Of a stretch of DNA of 64,000 nucleotides, positions 42,512 to 49,968 are shown in pieces; position 1 is the first letter of the stretch, and each line of letters begins with the position of its first letter. The DNA comes from Streptomyces oceani. Lineage in GTDB: Bacteria; Actinomycetota; Actinomycetes; Streptomycetales; Streptomycetaceae. The translations under genes and the position numbers were made by a program. The notes beneath the pieces are model-generated. The model saw nothing but the letters and a program-made list of their open reading frames with translations, did not search any database and had not been told where the DNA came from. Location: contig NZ_LJGU01000148.1 in NCBI RefSeq assembly GCF_001751245.1, positions 102,499 to 166,498 on the forward strand, given 5' to 3'.

Positions 42512-42528
42512 CAGTGCGAAAGCGCCGA

Positions 42529-42570
42529 GCGGGCCGATGTACGTGAGTGAGTTCACGTGCACCGGCCCGC
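42529..42570 (+). terminator. Terminator hairpin after tRNA-Leu
   Basis: A long stem GCGGGCCGATGTACGTGA pairs with TTCACGTGCACCGGCCCGC (one mismatch and one G-T). It starts 18 bp after the tRNA. Confidence 0.7.
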
Positions 42571-42741
42571 TTCAGTGTGTCCGGCTGCTCCGGCGGCACG
42601 AGGGTTGGCCGCGACTCCACCGTCCCGGCGTACGGGCCATCGGCCCCGCCGGGTTCCGGCGTCCTCAGACAGGGCCGTGGGGGACGTACCGCGAACGCCG
42701 ACGGGGTCTCGGCAGCCTGGTCGGGGGCTGTTCTGGGAGGT

Positions 42742-43392
42742 TTACGAGGCCAGCTGTGTGGCCAGTGTCTTCGCCTTCGCCTCGGCGTCGGCCAGGGCCC
42801 GTGCCTGGGACTCCTCGAACTGCGGGACCAGCTCGGACATCGCGGGTGTGGAGGGGGCGAGGGTCAGCTCCGGGATGATGAACTCGGTCTCCAGGCCCAG
42901 CTTTTCCCCCAGGATCATCCGCAGGTACGGCAGCGCGTGGTCGTTTCCTTCCTGCGGCGTGCCCGGCTGGTACGAGCCGCCCCGGCTCGCGACGACCACG
43001 GCGCGCTTGCCGGCCAGTGAGGGCGGGTTGGCGGCGACGGTGCGGCCCATGGTCACGACGTGGTCGAACCATGCCTTGAGGCTGGAGGAGATCGTGTAGT
43101 TGTACAGCGGTGCACCGAGGAGTATGAGGTCGGCGGACTCGGCTTCCTCCAGCAGTTCCTCGCGGAGGGCGACCGCGGACGCCTGCTCCGGGGTGCGCTC
43201 CTCCGAGGCCACGAAACTCGCGTAGTAGGCGGGCGCCGTCATGTGCGGCAGGGGGTCGGCGGCGAGGTCGCGGTAGCGGACCGTTCCGTCGGGGTGCTCG
43301 GCCTCCCAGGTGCGGCGAAACGCGGCGGTCACGGCGCGGGAGTGTGACTTCTCTCCGTTGAGAGAGGAGTCGAGGTGCAGCAGGGTGGCCAT
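42742..43392 (-). CDS. azoR: FMN-dependent NADH-azoreductase / quinone reductase (AzoR family)
   Basis: This 216-residue flavodoxin-fold enzyme reduces azo compounds and quinones by two electrons with NAD(P)H. Family motifs are LHLDSSLNGEKSHSRAVT (FMN phosphate), APLYNYTISSSLKAWFDHVV, and ASRGGSYQPGTPQEGNDH. It is divergent from a YodB-like regulator, with 87 bp between the starts containing repeated operator-like sites. This mirrors the azoR1-yodB pairing in Bacillus, where quinone or disulfide stress induces the reductase. Confidence 0.93.
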   Translation of the reverse strand: MATLLHLDSSLNGEKSHSRAVTAAFRRTWEAEHPDGTVRYRDLAADPLPHMTAPAYYASFVASEERTPEQASAVALREELLEEAESADLILLGAPLYNYTISSSLKAWFDHVVTMGRTVAANPPSLAGKRAVVVASRGGSYQPGTPQEGNDHALPYLRMILGEKLGLETEFIIPELTLAPSTPAMSELVPQFEESQARALADAEAKAKTLATQLAS

Positions 43393-43407
43393 AAGAGGGC
43401 TCCAGTC

Positions 43408-43458
43408 AGTATGTTACTGAGGTTGAGTATGTAACTACTTCTATCATAGGTACTTACT
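43408..43458. promoter_or_regulatory. Three operator-like repeats between azoR and the HxlR-family gene
   Basis: AGTATGTTACT (43408-43418, AGTA-N3-TACT palindrome), AGTATGTAACT (43426-43436) and AGGTACTTACT (43448-43458) lie in this AT-rich 87-bp divergent promoter region, starting 18 and 22 bp apart. They are good candidates for HxlR/YodB binding. Confidence 0.6.
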
Positions 43459-43479
43459 TTTCTGCACCTACTTGTTCGG

Positions 43480-43923
43480 ATGCAGTATCGTGAAGACATG
43501 GCAGAGCGGCGGGAAGCTATCGTCGACGACGCGTCGCGTCCCGACATGGAGCACTCCGGGACCTGCACGGAACCCAAGGCGTCGATCACCCGGGTCTTCG
43601 AGATGCTGGGCAAGCGCTGGACCGGCCTGATCATCGCGGCGTTGATAAACGGTCCCGGGTACTTCGCCGAACTGCGCCGCGCCGTACCAGGGATCAGCGA
43701 GCGCATGCTGTCCGACCGGCTCTCTGAGCTGGCGGAGATGGGCCTGGTCATGCGAAAGGTGGATCACGGTCCGCCACTGCGAGTCGGCTACGAGCTGACG
43801 CGTGCCGGTTCGGCGCTGCGCCCTGCCATGGAGGAGCTCACCAGGTGGGCCGAGGAGCACCTGCCCGCGCAGGAGTCGGCCGGCTGTCCCGACTTCTCCG
43901 GTAAGGAGTCGGCCCGAGCCTGA
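43480..43923 (+). CDS. HxlR-family regulator, YodB-like redox sensor
   Basis: This 147-residue winged-helix repressor has the HxlR core ITRVFEMLGKRWTGLIIAAL, FAELRRAVPGISERMLSDRL and the wing LVMRKVDHGPPLRVGYELT. A cysteine just before the first core helix (GTCTEPKAS) matches the redox-active Cys6 position of B. subtilis YodB, and a second cysteine lies near the C-terminus (SAGCPDF). Disulfide or quinone sensing is therefore likely (inference). The start may be ATG 43480 or ATG 43498. It is divergent from azoR, its probable target. Confidence 0.85.
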   Translation: MQYREDMAERREAIVDDASRPDMEHSGTCTEPKASITRVFEMLGKRWTGLIIAALINGPGYFAELRRAVPGISERMLSDRLSELAEMGLVMRKVDHGPPLRVGYELTRAGSALRPAMEELTRWAEEHLPAQESAGCPDFSGKESARA

Positions 43924-44008
43924 GCTGTCCGGGAGCCGGCCGAGGAGATCGAGCCCGGGATGAACGGCCGAACTGGGTGTGCGAGCCGGTGTTCCGTAGG
44001 CTGGCCGG

Positions 44009-44956
44009 GTGAGCGATCCGGAAGCCGAACAGGTCGAGCAGAGCGAGCAGACAGAGCAGCAGGCTGCGGCGGGCACTCAGGGCAGCTGCTCCGCGGAGTC
44101 CGGCCCGTCGGATGAACCGAGCACCGCGCGTCTCGAGAAGGCAGTGCGGGCGGCGGAGGACGCGCTGATCGAGTTCGAGATCGCGGTGGAGACCTTCCGG
44201 GTGGAGGTGGAGAACTTCTCCCGTCTCCATCACCAGCGGCTCGGTCCGATGTACGCGCGCATGGACGAGCTGGACGCACAGATCGCGGAGGCCGTGGCGG
44301 CGCGTACGGGCGACCCTGAGGACGTCCGCAAAGCCGACGAGGCGCGGGCGATGGTGCTCCCGATGCCGGGCGTGGAGGAGCTGTTTCACGGCTGGATCGA
44401 CTCGGAGGGGCTGTCCGCCGAGGGCTCGGCGATGCTCAACGACCAGCCCGTACGGCCGCCGAGCCGGGTGCGTCCGGGAGAGGAGGCCCGTAAGGCGTAT
44501 CGGGAGTTGGTGCGCAAGGCCCATCCGGACCTCGCCGCCGACGACTCCGAGCGGGATCGTCGTGAGTCCTTCATGGTTCGGGTCAACATGGCTTATGCCA
44601 ACGCCGATCTGGAGGCCCTGCGGCTGCTGGCCGTCGAGTGGGAGGAGGGCCCCACGGCGGAGCGGCTGCTGAGCCGGGGCGAGGAGCTCTACGCGCGGCT
44701 GGAGTGGCTCGCGCGGCGTAAGGAGATGCTCGCCGCGGCGGTCCAGGAGATGGAGGAGAGCGCGATCGGTGCCATGCTGCGGATGGCGCCGGACGACCCG
44801 GACGCCTTGCTGGACGAGATCGCGGAACAACTGCTCGCTCAGGTGGCACAGCGCGAAGCCCGCCTGGCGGAGCTGCTGGCCTCGGACGGGGTGGTGGTGA
44901 CCTCCGCGTCGGGGGCCGCCGACGCGGAGCCCCCGGGGCCGGAGCAGGAACAATGA
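44009..44956 (+). CDS. J-domain-like protein with coiled-coil regions
   Basis: This 315-residue cytoplasmic protein has an acidic Gln/Glu-rich N-terminus and a helical, probably coiled-coil part (residues about 40-105). Then comes a J-domain-like segment, YRELVRKAHPDLAADDSER, with the HPD tripeptide that stimulates DnaK, followed by VRVNMAYANADLEALRLL. Further helices follow. It may be a DnaK co-chaperone, but the segment is atypical and the client is unknown. The start is GTG 44009. The stop overlaps the rhodanese start by 4 nt. Confidence 0.75.
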   Translation: MSDPEAEQVEQSEQTEQQAAAGTQGSCSAESGPSDEPSTARLEKAVRAAEDALIEFEIAVETFRVEVENFSRLHHQRLGPMYARMDELDAQIAEAVAARTGDPEDVRKADEARAMVLPMPGVEELFHGWIDSEGLSAEGSAMLNDQPVRPPSRVRPGEEARKAYRELVRKAHPDLAADDSERDRRESFMVRVNMAYANADLEALRLLAVEWEEGPTAERLLSRGEELYARLEWLARRKEMLAAAVQEMEESAIGAMLRMAPDDPDALLDEIAEQLLAQVAQREARLAELLASDGVVVTSASGAADAEPPGPEQEQ

Positions 44957-45336
44957 CGAACGGCGAGCAGCAGAAGAAAGGCCCAGAGATGCAGTTTGGT
45001 CAGATGCCCCAGCTGACAGTGGAGCAGGTGCCCGCCGACGGGTTCCTGCTGGACGTGCGGGAGAGCGACGAGTGGGCCGCCGGGCACGCCGAGTCGGCGC
45101 TGCACATCCCGATGAGCGATTTCGTGCGGCGGGCGGGGGAGCTGAGCGAGCACGTCGGGGAAGGCCAGCGCGTCCATGTCGTGTGCAAGGCCGGCGGACG
45201 GTCGGCCAAGGTGACGCAGTACCTGCGTCAGCAGGGCTGGGACGCCGTGAACGTGGACGGCGGCATGCTCGCCTGGGAGCAGGCGGGTCGGCCGCTGGTG
45301 GCCGATGCCGGAGATGGTCCCGCGCAGGTGGTGTGA
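44953..45336 (+). CDS. Rhodanese-like sulfurtransferase domain protein
   Basis: This single rhodanese domain of 127 residues has the active-site loop VVCKAGGRSAKV (catalytic Cys). It also has the typical DVRESDEWAAGHAESALHIP and the ending VNVDGGMLAWEQAG. It could carry persulfide sulfur or be a redox/phosphatase-like fold; the partner is unknown. The ATG at 44953 overlaps the upstream gene; an internal ATG at 44989 behind AAAGG is also possible. Confidence 0.88.
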   Translation: MTNGEQQKKGPEMQFGQMPQLTVEQVPADGFLLDVRESDEWAAGHAESALHIPMSDFVRRAGELSEHVGEGQRVHVVCKAGGRSAKVTQYLRQQGWDAVNVDGGMLAWEQAGRPLVADAGDGPAQVV

Positions 45337-45391
45337 GGGCGGATCGGCCGAGTCGCACGCGGCACGATCCTGCTCGACGTACGACGGAATC

Positions 45392-45420
45392 GCGGTTCGA
45401 CCCACGACGGGTCGAGCCGC
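45392..45420. terminator. Bidirectional terminator between the rhodanese gene and paaE
   Basis: GCGGTTCGACCC pairs with GGGTCGAGCCGC (one G-T) around a 5-base loop, in the 102-bp gap between convergent genes. Confidence 0.7.
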
Positions 45421-45438
45421 TGCTCGTGATCAGTGCAC

Positions 45439-46509
45439 CTAAGCGTCGAAGTCGACCGTGACCTCAGCGGTCACCGGATGGGACTGGCAGGCGAGTATGT
45501 AGCCCGCCTTCAACTCCTCGGGCTCCAACGCGAAGTTGCGTTCCATCCGGACGTCTCCGGACAGCAATCGCGCGCGGCAGGTGCCACAGACCCCACCACG
45601 GCAGGCGTACGGCGCGTCGCTGCGGTTGCGGAGGACCGTTTCCAGCACGACCTCGCCGTCCCGTACCGGCCAGCTGCCGGAGCGGCCGTCCAGGGTGGCC
45701 GAGACGGTCGCCGAGTCCGGTGTGGGCACGGACACCGGCACGGGCGGTGCCTGGGCGTGGAAGATCTCCTGATGCACTCGCGTGCGGGGCACACCGAGGC
45801 CGTGCAGCGCCTGTGTGGCCTCCTGTACGAGGCCCATGGGGCCGCACAGAAACCATCCGTCCACGCCGTCCACCGCCGTGTTGCCGGAGGCGCCCAGGAC
45901 GGCCGGCAGCAGGGTGGTGAGCTGGGCCTGGTCCAGCCGGCCCGAGGGCAGGCCGGTCTGCTGCTCCTCCCGGGAGAGGACGGTCACCAACTGGAACCGG
46001 TCCGGATAGCGGTCCTTGAGGTCGGCCACCTCCTCCAGAAACATGGTGGACGCCGCGGACCGGTCACTGCGCACCAGGCAGAAGCGGGAGTCCTCCTCAG
46101 CGCTCAGCAGAGTGCTGGCCATGGACAGGACGGGCGTGATGCCGCTGCCACCGACCACCGCCACGAAGCTGCCCGGGCGGGGCCGGAGGACGAAGCGCCC
46201 GGTGGGGGGCAGCACGTCGACGGTGTCGCCGACGGACAGTTCCTTGACCGCGTGAGTGGAGAACTCACCGCCCTCGACGCGGCGGATCCCGATCCGGAGC
46301 GTGTCCGGAGCCCCCGTGGCGGGGGCGCAGAGGGAGTAGGTGCGGCGGATCTCCTCGCCGTCCGAGCCGCGCCGTCGGAGGGCGATGTGCTGCCCCGGTT
46401 CGTACGCGTAGGTGGTGCGCAGTTCCGCTGGCACGGCAAGACTGACGGCCACGGCGTCATCGGTGATCGACTCGAGCCCGGTGACCCGGAGCGGGTGGAA
46501 CATCGTCAC
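45439..46509 (-). CDS. paaE: Phenylacetyl-CoA epoxidase reductase subunit PaaE
   Basis: PaaE passes electrons from NADPH through FAD and a 2Fe-2S centre to the PaaABCD oxygenase. The 356-residue protein has an FNR-like FAD site (YEPGQHIALRR), an NAD(P) region (VVGGSGITPVLSMAS), and a C-terminal plant-type ferredoxin domain. Cluster ligands are CRGGVCGTCRARLL and the later Cys in YILACQSHP. It is the last gene of paaABCDE and overlaps paaD by 4 nt. Confidence 0.94.
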   Translation of the reverse strand: MTMFHPLRVTGLESITDDAVAVSLAVPAELRTTYAYEPGQHIALRRRGSDGEEIRRTYSLCAPATGAPDTLRIGIRRVEGGEFSTHAVKELSVGDTVDVLPPTGRFVLRPRPGSFVAVVGGSGITPVLSMASTLLSAEEDSRFCLVRSDRSAASTMFLEEVADLKDRYPDRFQLVTVLSREEQQTGLPSGRLDQAQLTTLLPAVLGASGNTAVDGVDGWFLCGPMGLVQEATQALHGLGVPRTRVHQEIFHAQAPPVPVSVPTPDSATVSATLDGRSGSWPVRDGEVVLETVLRNRSDAPYACRGGVCGTCRARLLSGDVRMERNFALEPEELKAGYILACQSHPVTAEVTVDFDA

Positions 46510-47090
46510 AGCTCCTTGAAGTGGTCGAACGGCTCACGGCAGGTGTCGCAACGCCGCAGTGCCTTACACGCGGTGGAGGAGAAACGACTGAGCAGGCTCG
46601 TCGCCGTCGATCCGCAGCGCGGACAGCGGATCGGATCGACGGCCTCTGCCAGTTGGCTCCCCTCGGCGGCGTGCTCGTCTGAGCCGTCTGCCGGCGCTCC
46701 TCGGGTCGCGCCCAGCGCAACGACGACTGGTTCCGTCCGATGCTGTCCGCCGCCCGGTCGTGGAGGCGCGATCCCGAACTCCGCGAGCTTGCGCCGCCCT
46801 TCGTCCGTGATGTCGTCGGTGGACCAGGGCGGGGTCAGCACCGTTCGTACGGTGACGTGCTGAGCGCCGTGTTCACGGAGGACCCGTTCGACGTCCTCGG
46901 CCATGCTGGCGAGGGCGGGACAACCGGTGTACGTGGGTGTCAGCTCTACTTCGATGTGCCCGGCCGACGTCTCCCGCAGCATCCGCAACACGCCAAGCTC
47001 CGCCAGGCTCACCGCGGGGAGTTCCGGGTCGGGCACGGAGCCGGCCACCTCGCGCATCCTGCGCAGTCGTTCGTCGGCCATCACTACCAT
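46506..47090 (-). CDS. paaD: Phenylacetyl-CoA epoxidase subunit PaaD
   Basis: This 194-residue MIP18/SufT-like protein has a zinc-ribbon end. It has VPDPELPAVSLAELGVLR and TPTYTGCPALASM typical of DUF59, and the Cys pairs CPRCGS and CDTCREPF. PaaD is needed for maturation or activity of the epoxidase complex, probably in Fe-S assembly. The start at 47090 overlaps the paaC stop; the next in-frame ATG (47081) gives ADERLRRMREV and is equally plausible. Confidence 0.92.
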   Translation of the reverse strand: MVVMADERLRRMREVAGSVPDPELPAVSLAELGVLRMLRETSAGHIEVELTPTYTGCPALASMAEDVERVLREHGAQHVTVRTVLTPPWSTDDITDEGRRKLAEFGIAPPRPGGGQHRTEPVVVALGATRGAPADGSDEHAAEGSQLAEAVDPIRCPRCGSTATSLLSRFSSTACKALRRCDTCREPFDHFKEL

Positions 47091-47812
47091 CTCGCTCCGG
47101 GATGGCTCCGGTGCAGATGCTGCATCTCCGCGAGCATCCGACCGAACGACTCGGTGTGCAGCCCCTGCCGACCCGCGCCAGCGCGCCAGCCGCTCTGCCG
47201 TGGGCTCTCCGGCACCCTGAGGGTGGCGCGGTCGAGGACGTCGGCGACGTACCCGTCCCAGCTGACTCGCAGTGTGTCCCAGTCCACCGGGTGTCCCTCC
47301 ACCGTCAGTCCTTCCAGCGGCTGGAACAACTCGCCGGTGTATCGCCAGAGATCGTCGACGGCCCGCTGGGCGCGCTCGTGACTTTCCGGGGTGCCGTCCC
47401 CGAGCCGCAGCGTCCAGTGCTCGGCGTGATCCCGGTGGTAGGCGACCTCCTTGACCGCCTTCACCGCCAGTGGACGGTCGGTGAGCTGGCCGTACAACAA
47501 CTCCTGCCAGCGGGAGAAGAAGAGTTGCCGCACGATGGTGGTCGCGAAGTCGCCGTTCGGCTGCTCGGTCAGCTGGCAGTTCCGGAACTGCCGCTCCTCG
47601 CGGAGGTAGGCCAGCTCGTCCTCATCGCCCAACTCGCCGTAGAGAGCGCGGGCCTGTCCGAGCAGGTCGAGCGCGATGTTCGCCAGGGCGACCTCCTCCT
47701 CCAGCACGGGAGCGTGCCCGGCCCACTCGCCCAAGCGGTGCGAGAGGACGAGGGCGTCGTCCGCGAGGGCCAGCTCGGGGCGGGCCAACAGCGCCGCCGT
47801 GGAGTCCGTCAC
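47084..47812 (-). CDS. paaC: Phenylacetyl-CoA epoxidase structural subunit PaaC
   Basis: This 242-residue ferritin-like subunit pairs with PaaA and supports its di-iron catalytic site without being catalytic itself. Family segments include LSHRLGEWAGHAPVLEEEVA, ALANIALDLLGQARALYGEL, and VKEVAYHRDHAEHWTLRLGDG. It overlaps paaB by 4 nt and paaD by several bases, so the operon is tightly coupled. Confidence 0.94.
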   Translation of the reverse strand: MTDSTAALLARPELALADDALVLSHRLGEWAGHAPVLEEEVALANIALDLLGQARALYGELGDEDELAYLREERQFRNCQLTEQPNGDFATTIVRQLFFSRWQELLYGQLTDRPLAVKAVKEVAYHRDHAEHWTLRLGDGTPESHERAQRAVDDLWRYTGELFQPLEGLTVEGHPVDWDTLRVSWDGYVADVLDRATLRVPESPRQSGWRAGAGRQGLHTESFGRMLAEMQHLHRSHPGARW

Positions 47813-48093
47813 AGGTTCCGCACCCCTTCCGGAACCTCGTAGAAGGTCGGGTGGCGATACGCCTTGTCACTGGCGGGCTCGAAGAACGGGTCCTTCTCGT
47901 CCGGAGAGGAGGCGGTGATCACACTGGCCGGCACCACCCAGATCGAGACGCCCTCGGAGCGGCGGGTGTAGAGATCACGGGCGTTCCGCAGGGCCATCTC
48001 GGCATCGGGGGCGTGCAGGCTGCCCGCGTGCGTGTGGGACAGTCCGCGCCGACCTCGGACGAAGACCTCCCACAGGGGCCAGTCGCTGCTCAT
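47809..48093 (-). CDS. paaB: Phenylacetyl-CoA epoxidase subunit PaaB
   Basis: This 94-residue protein bridges PaaAC heterodimers. The family sequence is clear: WPLWEVFVRGRRGLSHTHAGS and GVSIWVVPASVIT. The ATG at 48093 overlaps the paaA stop by 4 nt. The frame continues upstream without family similarity. Confidence 0.94.
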   Translation of the reverse strand: MSSDWPLWEVFVRGRRGLSHTHAGSLHAPDAEMALRNARDLYTRRSEGVSIWVVPASVITASSPDEKDPFFEPASDKAYRHPTFYEVPEGVRNL

Positions 48094-49169
48094 CGTGGGT
48101 CCGCCTCCCTGGACCGCGGTCCTTCGTCGGTGTCCGGCCGCCCGCCCTCGGAGCCTGCCGTGACGTGCTGCTCGGCGGCGGGAGATGGGCCGGTGGCGTT
48201 TCGCGCGCCCGTCGGCTGCCGTTTGCGGGCATAGGCGCTCGCCGCCGCGCGCACCCAGGCGCCGCTCTCGTGGGCCGCACGACGCTGGCTGAGTCGCTGC
48301 TCGTTGCACGGACCGTGTCCTCGCAGCACGGCCTTGAACTCGCTCCAGTCGATGGCGCCGTACTCCCAGTGGCCGGATTCGGTGTCCCAGCGGAGGTCCG
48401 GGTCCGGCAGGGTAAGCCCGAGGGCCTCGGCCTGCGGCACGCAGATGTCGACGAAACGCTGGCGCAACTCGTCGTTCGAGTGGCGCTTGATCTTCCAGGC
48501 CATGGACTGGGCGCTGTGCGCCGACTCGTCATCCGGTGGCCCGAACATCATCAGGGAGGGCCACCACCAACGGTCCACCGCGTCCTGCGCCATCGCGTGT
48601 TGTGCCTCGGTGCCGCGGCTCAACTCCAGCAGGAGTTCGTATCCCTGCCGCTGGTGGAAGGACTCCTCCTTGCAGACGCGGACCATCGCACGGGCGTACG
48701 GTCCGTAGGAACAACGACACAGCGGCACTTGGTTGGTGATCGCGGCGCCGTCCACCAACCAGCCGATGGCGCCTACGTCCGCCCAGGTGAGGGTGGGGTA
48801 GTTGAAGATCGACGAATACTTCTGCCGCCCGCTGTGCAGCTTCTCCAGCAATTCCTCGCGGTTGACGCCCAGGGTCTCGGCGGCGCTGTAGAGATAGAGG
48901 CCGTGCCCCGCCTCGTCCTGCACCTTCGCCAGCAGAATCGCCTTGCGGCGCAGCGAGGGGGCGCGGGTGATCCAGTTCGCCTCCGGCTGCATGCCGATGA
49001 TCTCTGAGTGCGCGTGCTGGGCGATCTGGCGCACGAGCGTGGCTCGGTAGTCGTCCGGCATCCAGTCCCGGGGCTCGATCCGCTCGTCCGCGGCGACAGC
49101 GGTGTCGAAAGCCCGCTGGAACTCCTGGGCTTCCGCGTCCGTGCCCTGCTCCGGCAGCACCGTTGTCAT
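48090..49169 (-). CDS. paaA: Phenylacetyl-CoA epoxidase catalytic subunit PaaA
   Basis: This di-iron monooxygenase forms ring-1,2-epoxyphenylacetyl-CoA, the key aerobic step of phenylacetate breakdown. Metal-ligand regions are visible: the E-x2-H type AKVQDEAGHGLYLY and KEESFHQRQGYELLL, plus QIAQHAHSEIIGMQPE. The protein has 359 residues. Beyond about residue 310 is a basic, low-complexity tail absent from the enterobacterial protein of about 309 residues. It is the first gene of paaABCDE, with a TetR-type operator 29-45 bp upstream of its start. Confidence 0.95.
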   Translation of the reverse strand: MTTVLPEQGTDAEAQEFQRAFDTAVAADERIEPRDWMPDDYRATLVRQIAQHAHSEIIGMQPEANWITRAPSLRRKAILLAKVQDEAGHGLYLYSAAETLGVNREELLEKLHSGRQKYSSIFNYPTLTWADVGAIGWLVDGAAITNQVPLCRCSYGPYARAMVRVCKEESFHQRQGYELLLELSRGTEAQHAMAQDAVDRWWWPSLMMFGPPDDESAHSAQSMAWKIKRHSNDELRQRFVDICVPQAEALGLTLPDPDLRWDTESGHWEYGAIDWSEFKAVLRGHGPCNEQRLSQRRAAHESGAWVRAAASAYARKRQPTGARNATGPSPAAEQHVTAGSEGGRPDTDEGPRSREADPR

Positions 49170-49197
49170 ACGCGACTCCTCGGCTTGAGCGGACCTA

Positions 49198-49214
49198 CCG
49201 ACCGATCGTTCGGT
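49198..49214. promoter_or_regulatory. Operator upstream of paaABCDE, shared with paaN/tetR
   Basis: CCGACCGATCGTTCGGT, a near-palindrome 29 bp upstream of the paaA start. Its reverse complement occurs without any mismatch at 54387-54403 between paaN and a TetR gene. It probably binds that TetR (PaaR-like) repressor. Confidence 0.8.
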
Positions 49215-49260
49215 TCAATGGTGTGCGCGCCTGCGGGACGGTGTCAAGACCGGTCTGAGT

Positions 49261-49968
49261 GTGACTAACCTCTGGGGCGGAACTCTGCGAGGGAACGGGG
49301 AGGGCATGCAGCCTCTGGACGAGGAAGGGCGGGGTGGCGGCGTCGGGTCGCTGTCACTGCCCGGGCGGATCACCGTCGCCATAGCCACGGCAGGCGTGGC
49401 GCTGGCGGTGATCGTCCACGTGACGATGGTCTTCCTGCACGTCGCGCCGGAGAACACGATGAGCAAGGAGCATCGCTCCACCGTCAGCGACTACGTCCTG
49501 CCGGAGTTCGAGCAGAACTGGAAGCTGTTCGCCCCGAACCCGCTTCAGGAGAACATCTACGTGCACGCCCGCGCACAGGTGCTCAAGGACGACGGCGGCA
49601 CGGAGAACACCGGCTGGGTCAACCTCTCGGCCATGGATGGCGAGCGTATCCGCGGCAATCTCCTGCCGAGCCACTCCGCGCAGAACGAGTTGCGCCGGGC
49701 CTGGGACTTCTACACCGGCTCGCACGACGAGGACCACCAGCCCACCGGGATGCGTGGTGAGCTGTCCAAGCAGTACGTGAAGCGGATCGTGATGGAGCGC
49801 TTCGGTCCTGAACTCAACGGCGGGACGGTCGAGCGCATCCAGTTGCGGTCGGCGTCCACCAGGGTGGCCCCACCCGACTGGAGCGAGGAGAAGGTGGACA
49901 CCGACACCGAGTACTGGGTCTTGCCGTGGTGGGACGTCAGCGAGGCGGATCTGAGGGGGGCACGGTGA
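49261..49968 (+). CDS. DUF5819-type membrane protein, SdpA-like
   Basis: This 235-residue protein has one N-terminal membrane segment (ITVAIATAGVALAVIVHVTM) and an extracytoplasmic domain. The segment EQNWKLFAPNPLQENIYVHA resembles the W-x-x-F-x-x-x-P pattern of SdpA proteins. The start is GTG 49261; an ATG at 49306 is also possible. Its stop overlaps the start of the HTTM gene by 4 nt, so the two are co-translated. Bacillus SdpA and SdpB together mature the SdpC toxin; no toxin gene is visible here, so the function is unknown. Confidence 0.7.
   Translation: MTNLWGGTLRGNGEGMQPLDEEGRGGGVGSLSLPGRITVAIATAGVALAVIVHVTMVFLHVAPENTMSKEHRSTVSDYVLPEFEQNWKLFAPNPLQENIYVHARAQVLKDDGGTENTGWVNLSAMDGERIRGNLLPSHSAQNELRRAWDFYTGSHDEDHQPTGMRGELSKQYVKRIVMERFGPELNGGTVERIQLRSASTRVAPPDWSEEKVDTDTEYWVLPWWDVSEADLRGAR

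Noticed and set aside
42551..42562. GTTCACGTGCAC, parS-like
   Set aside because: Lacks the full 14-bp palindrome and is part of the tRNA-Leu terminator stem.
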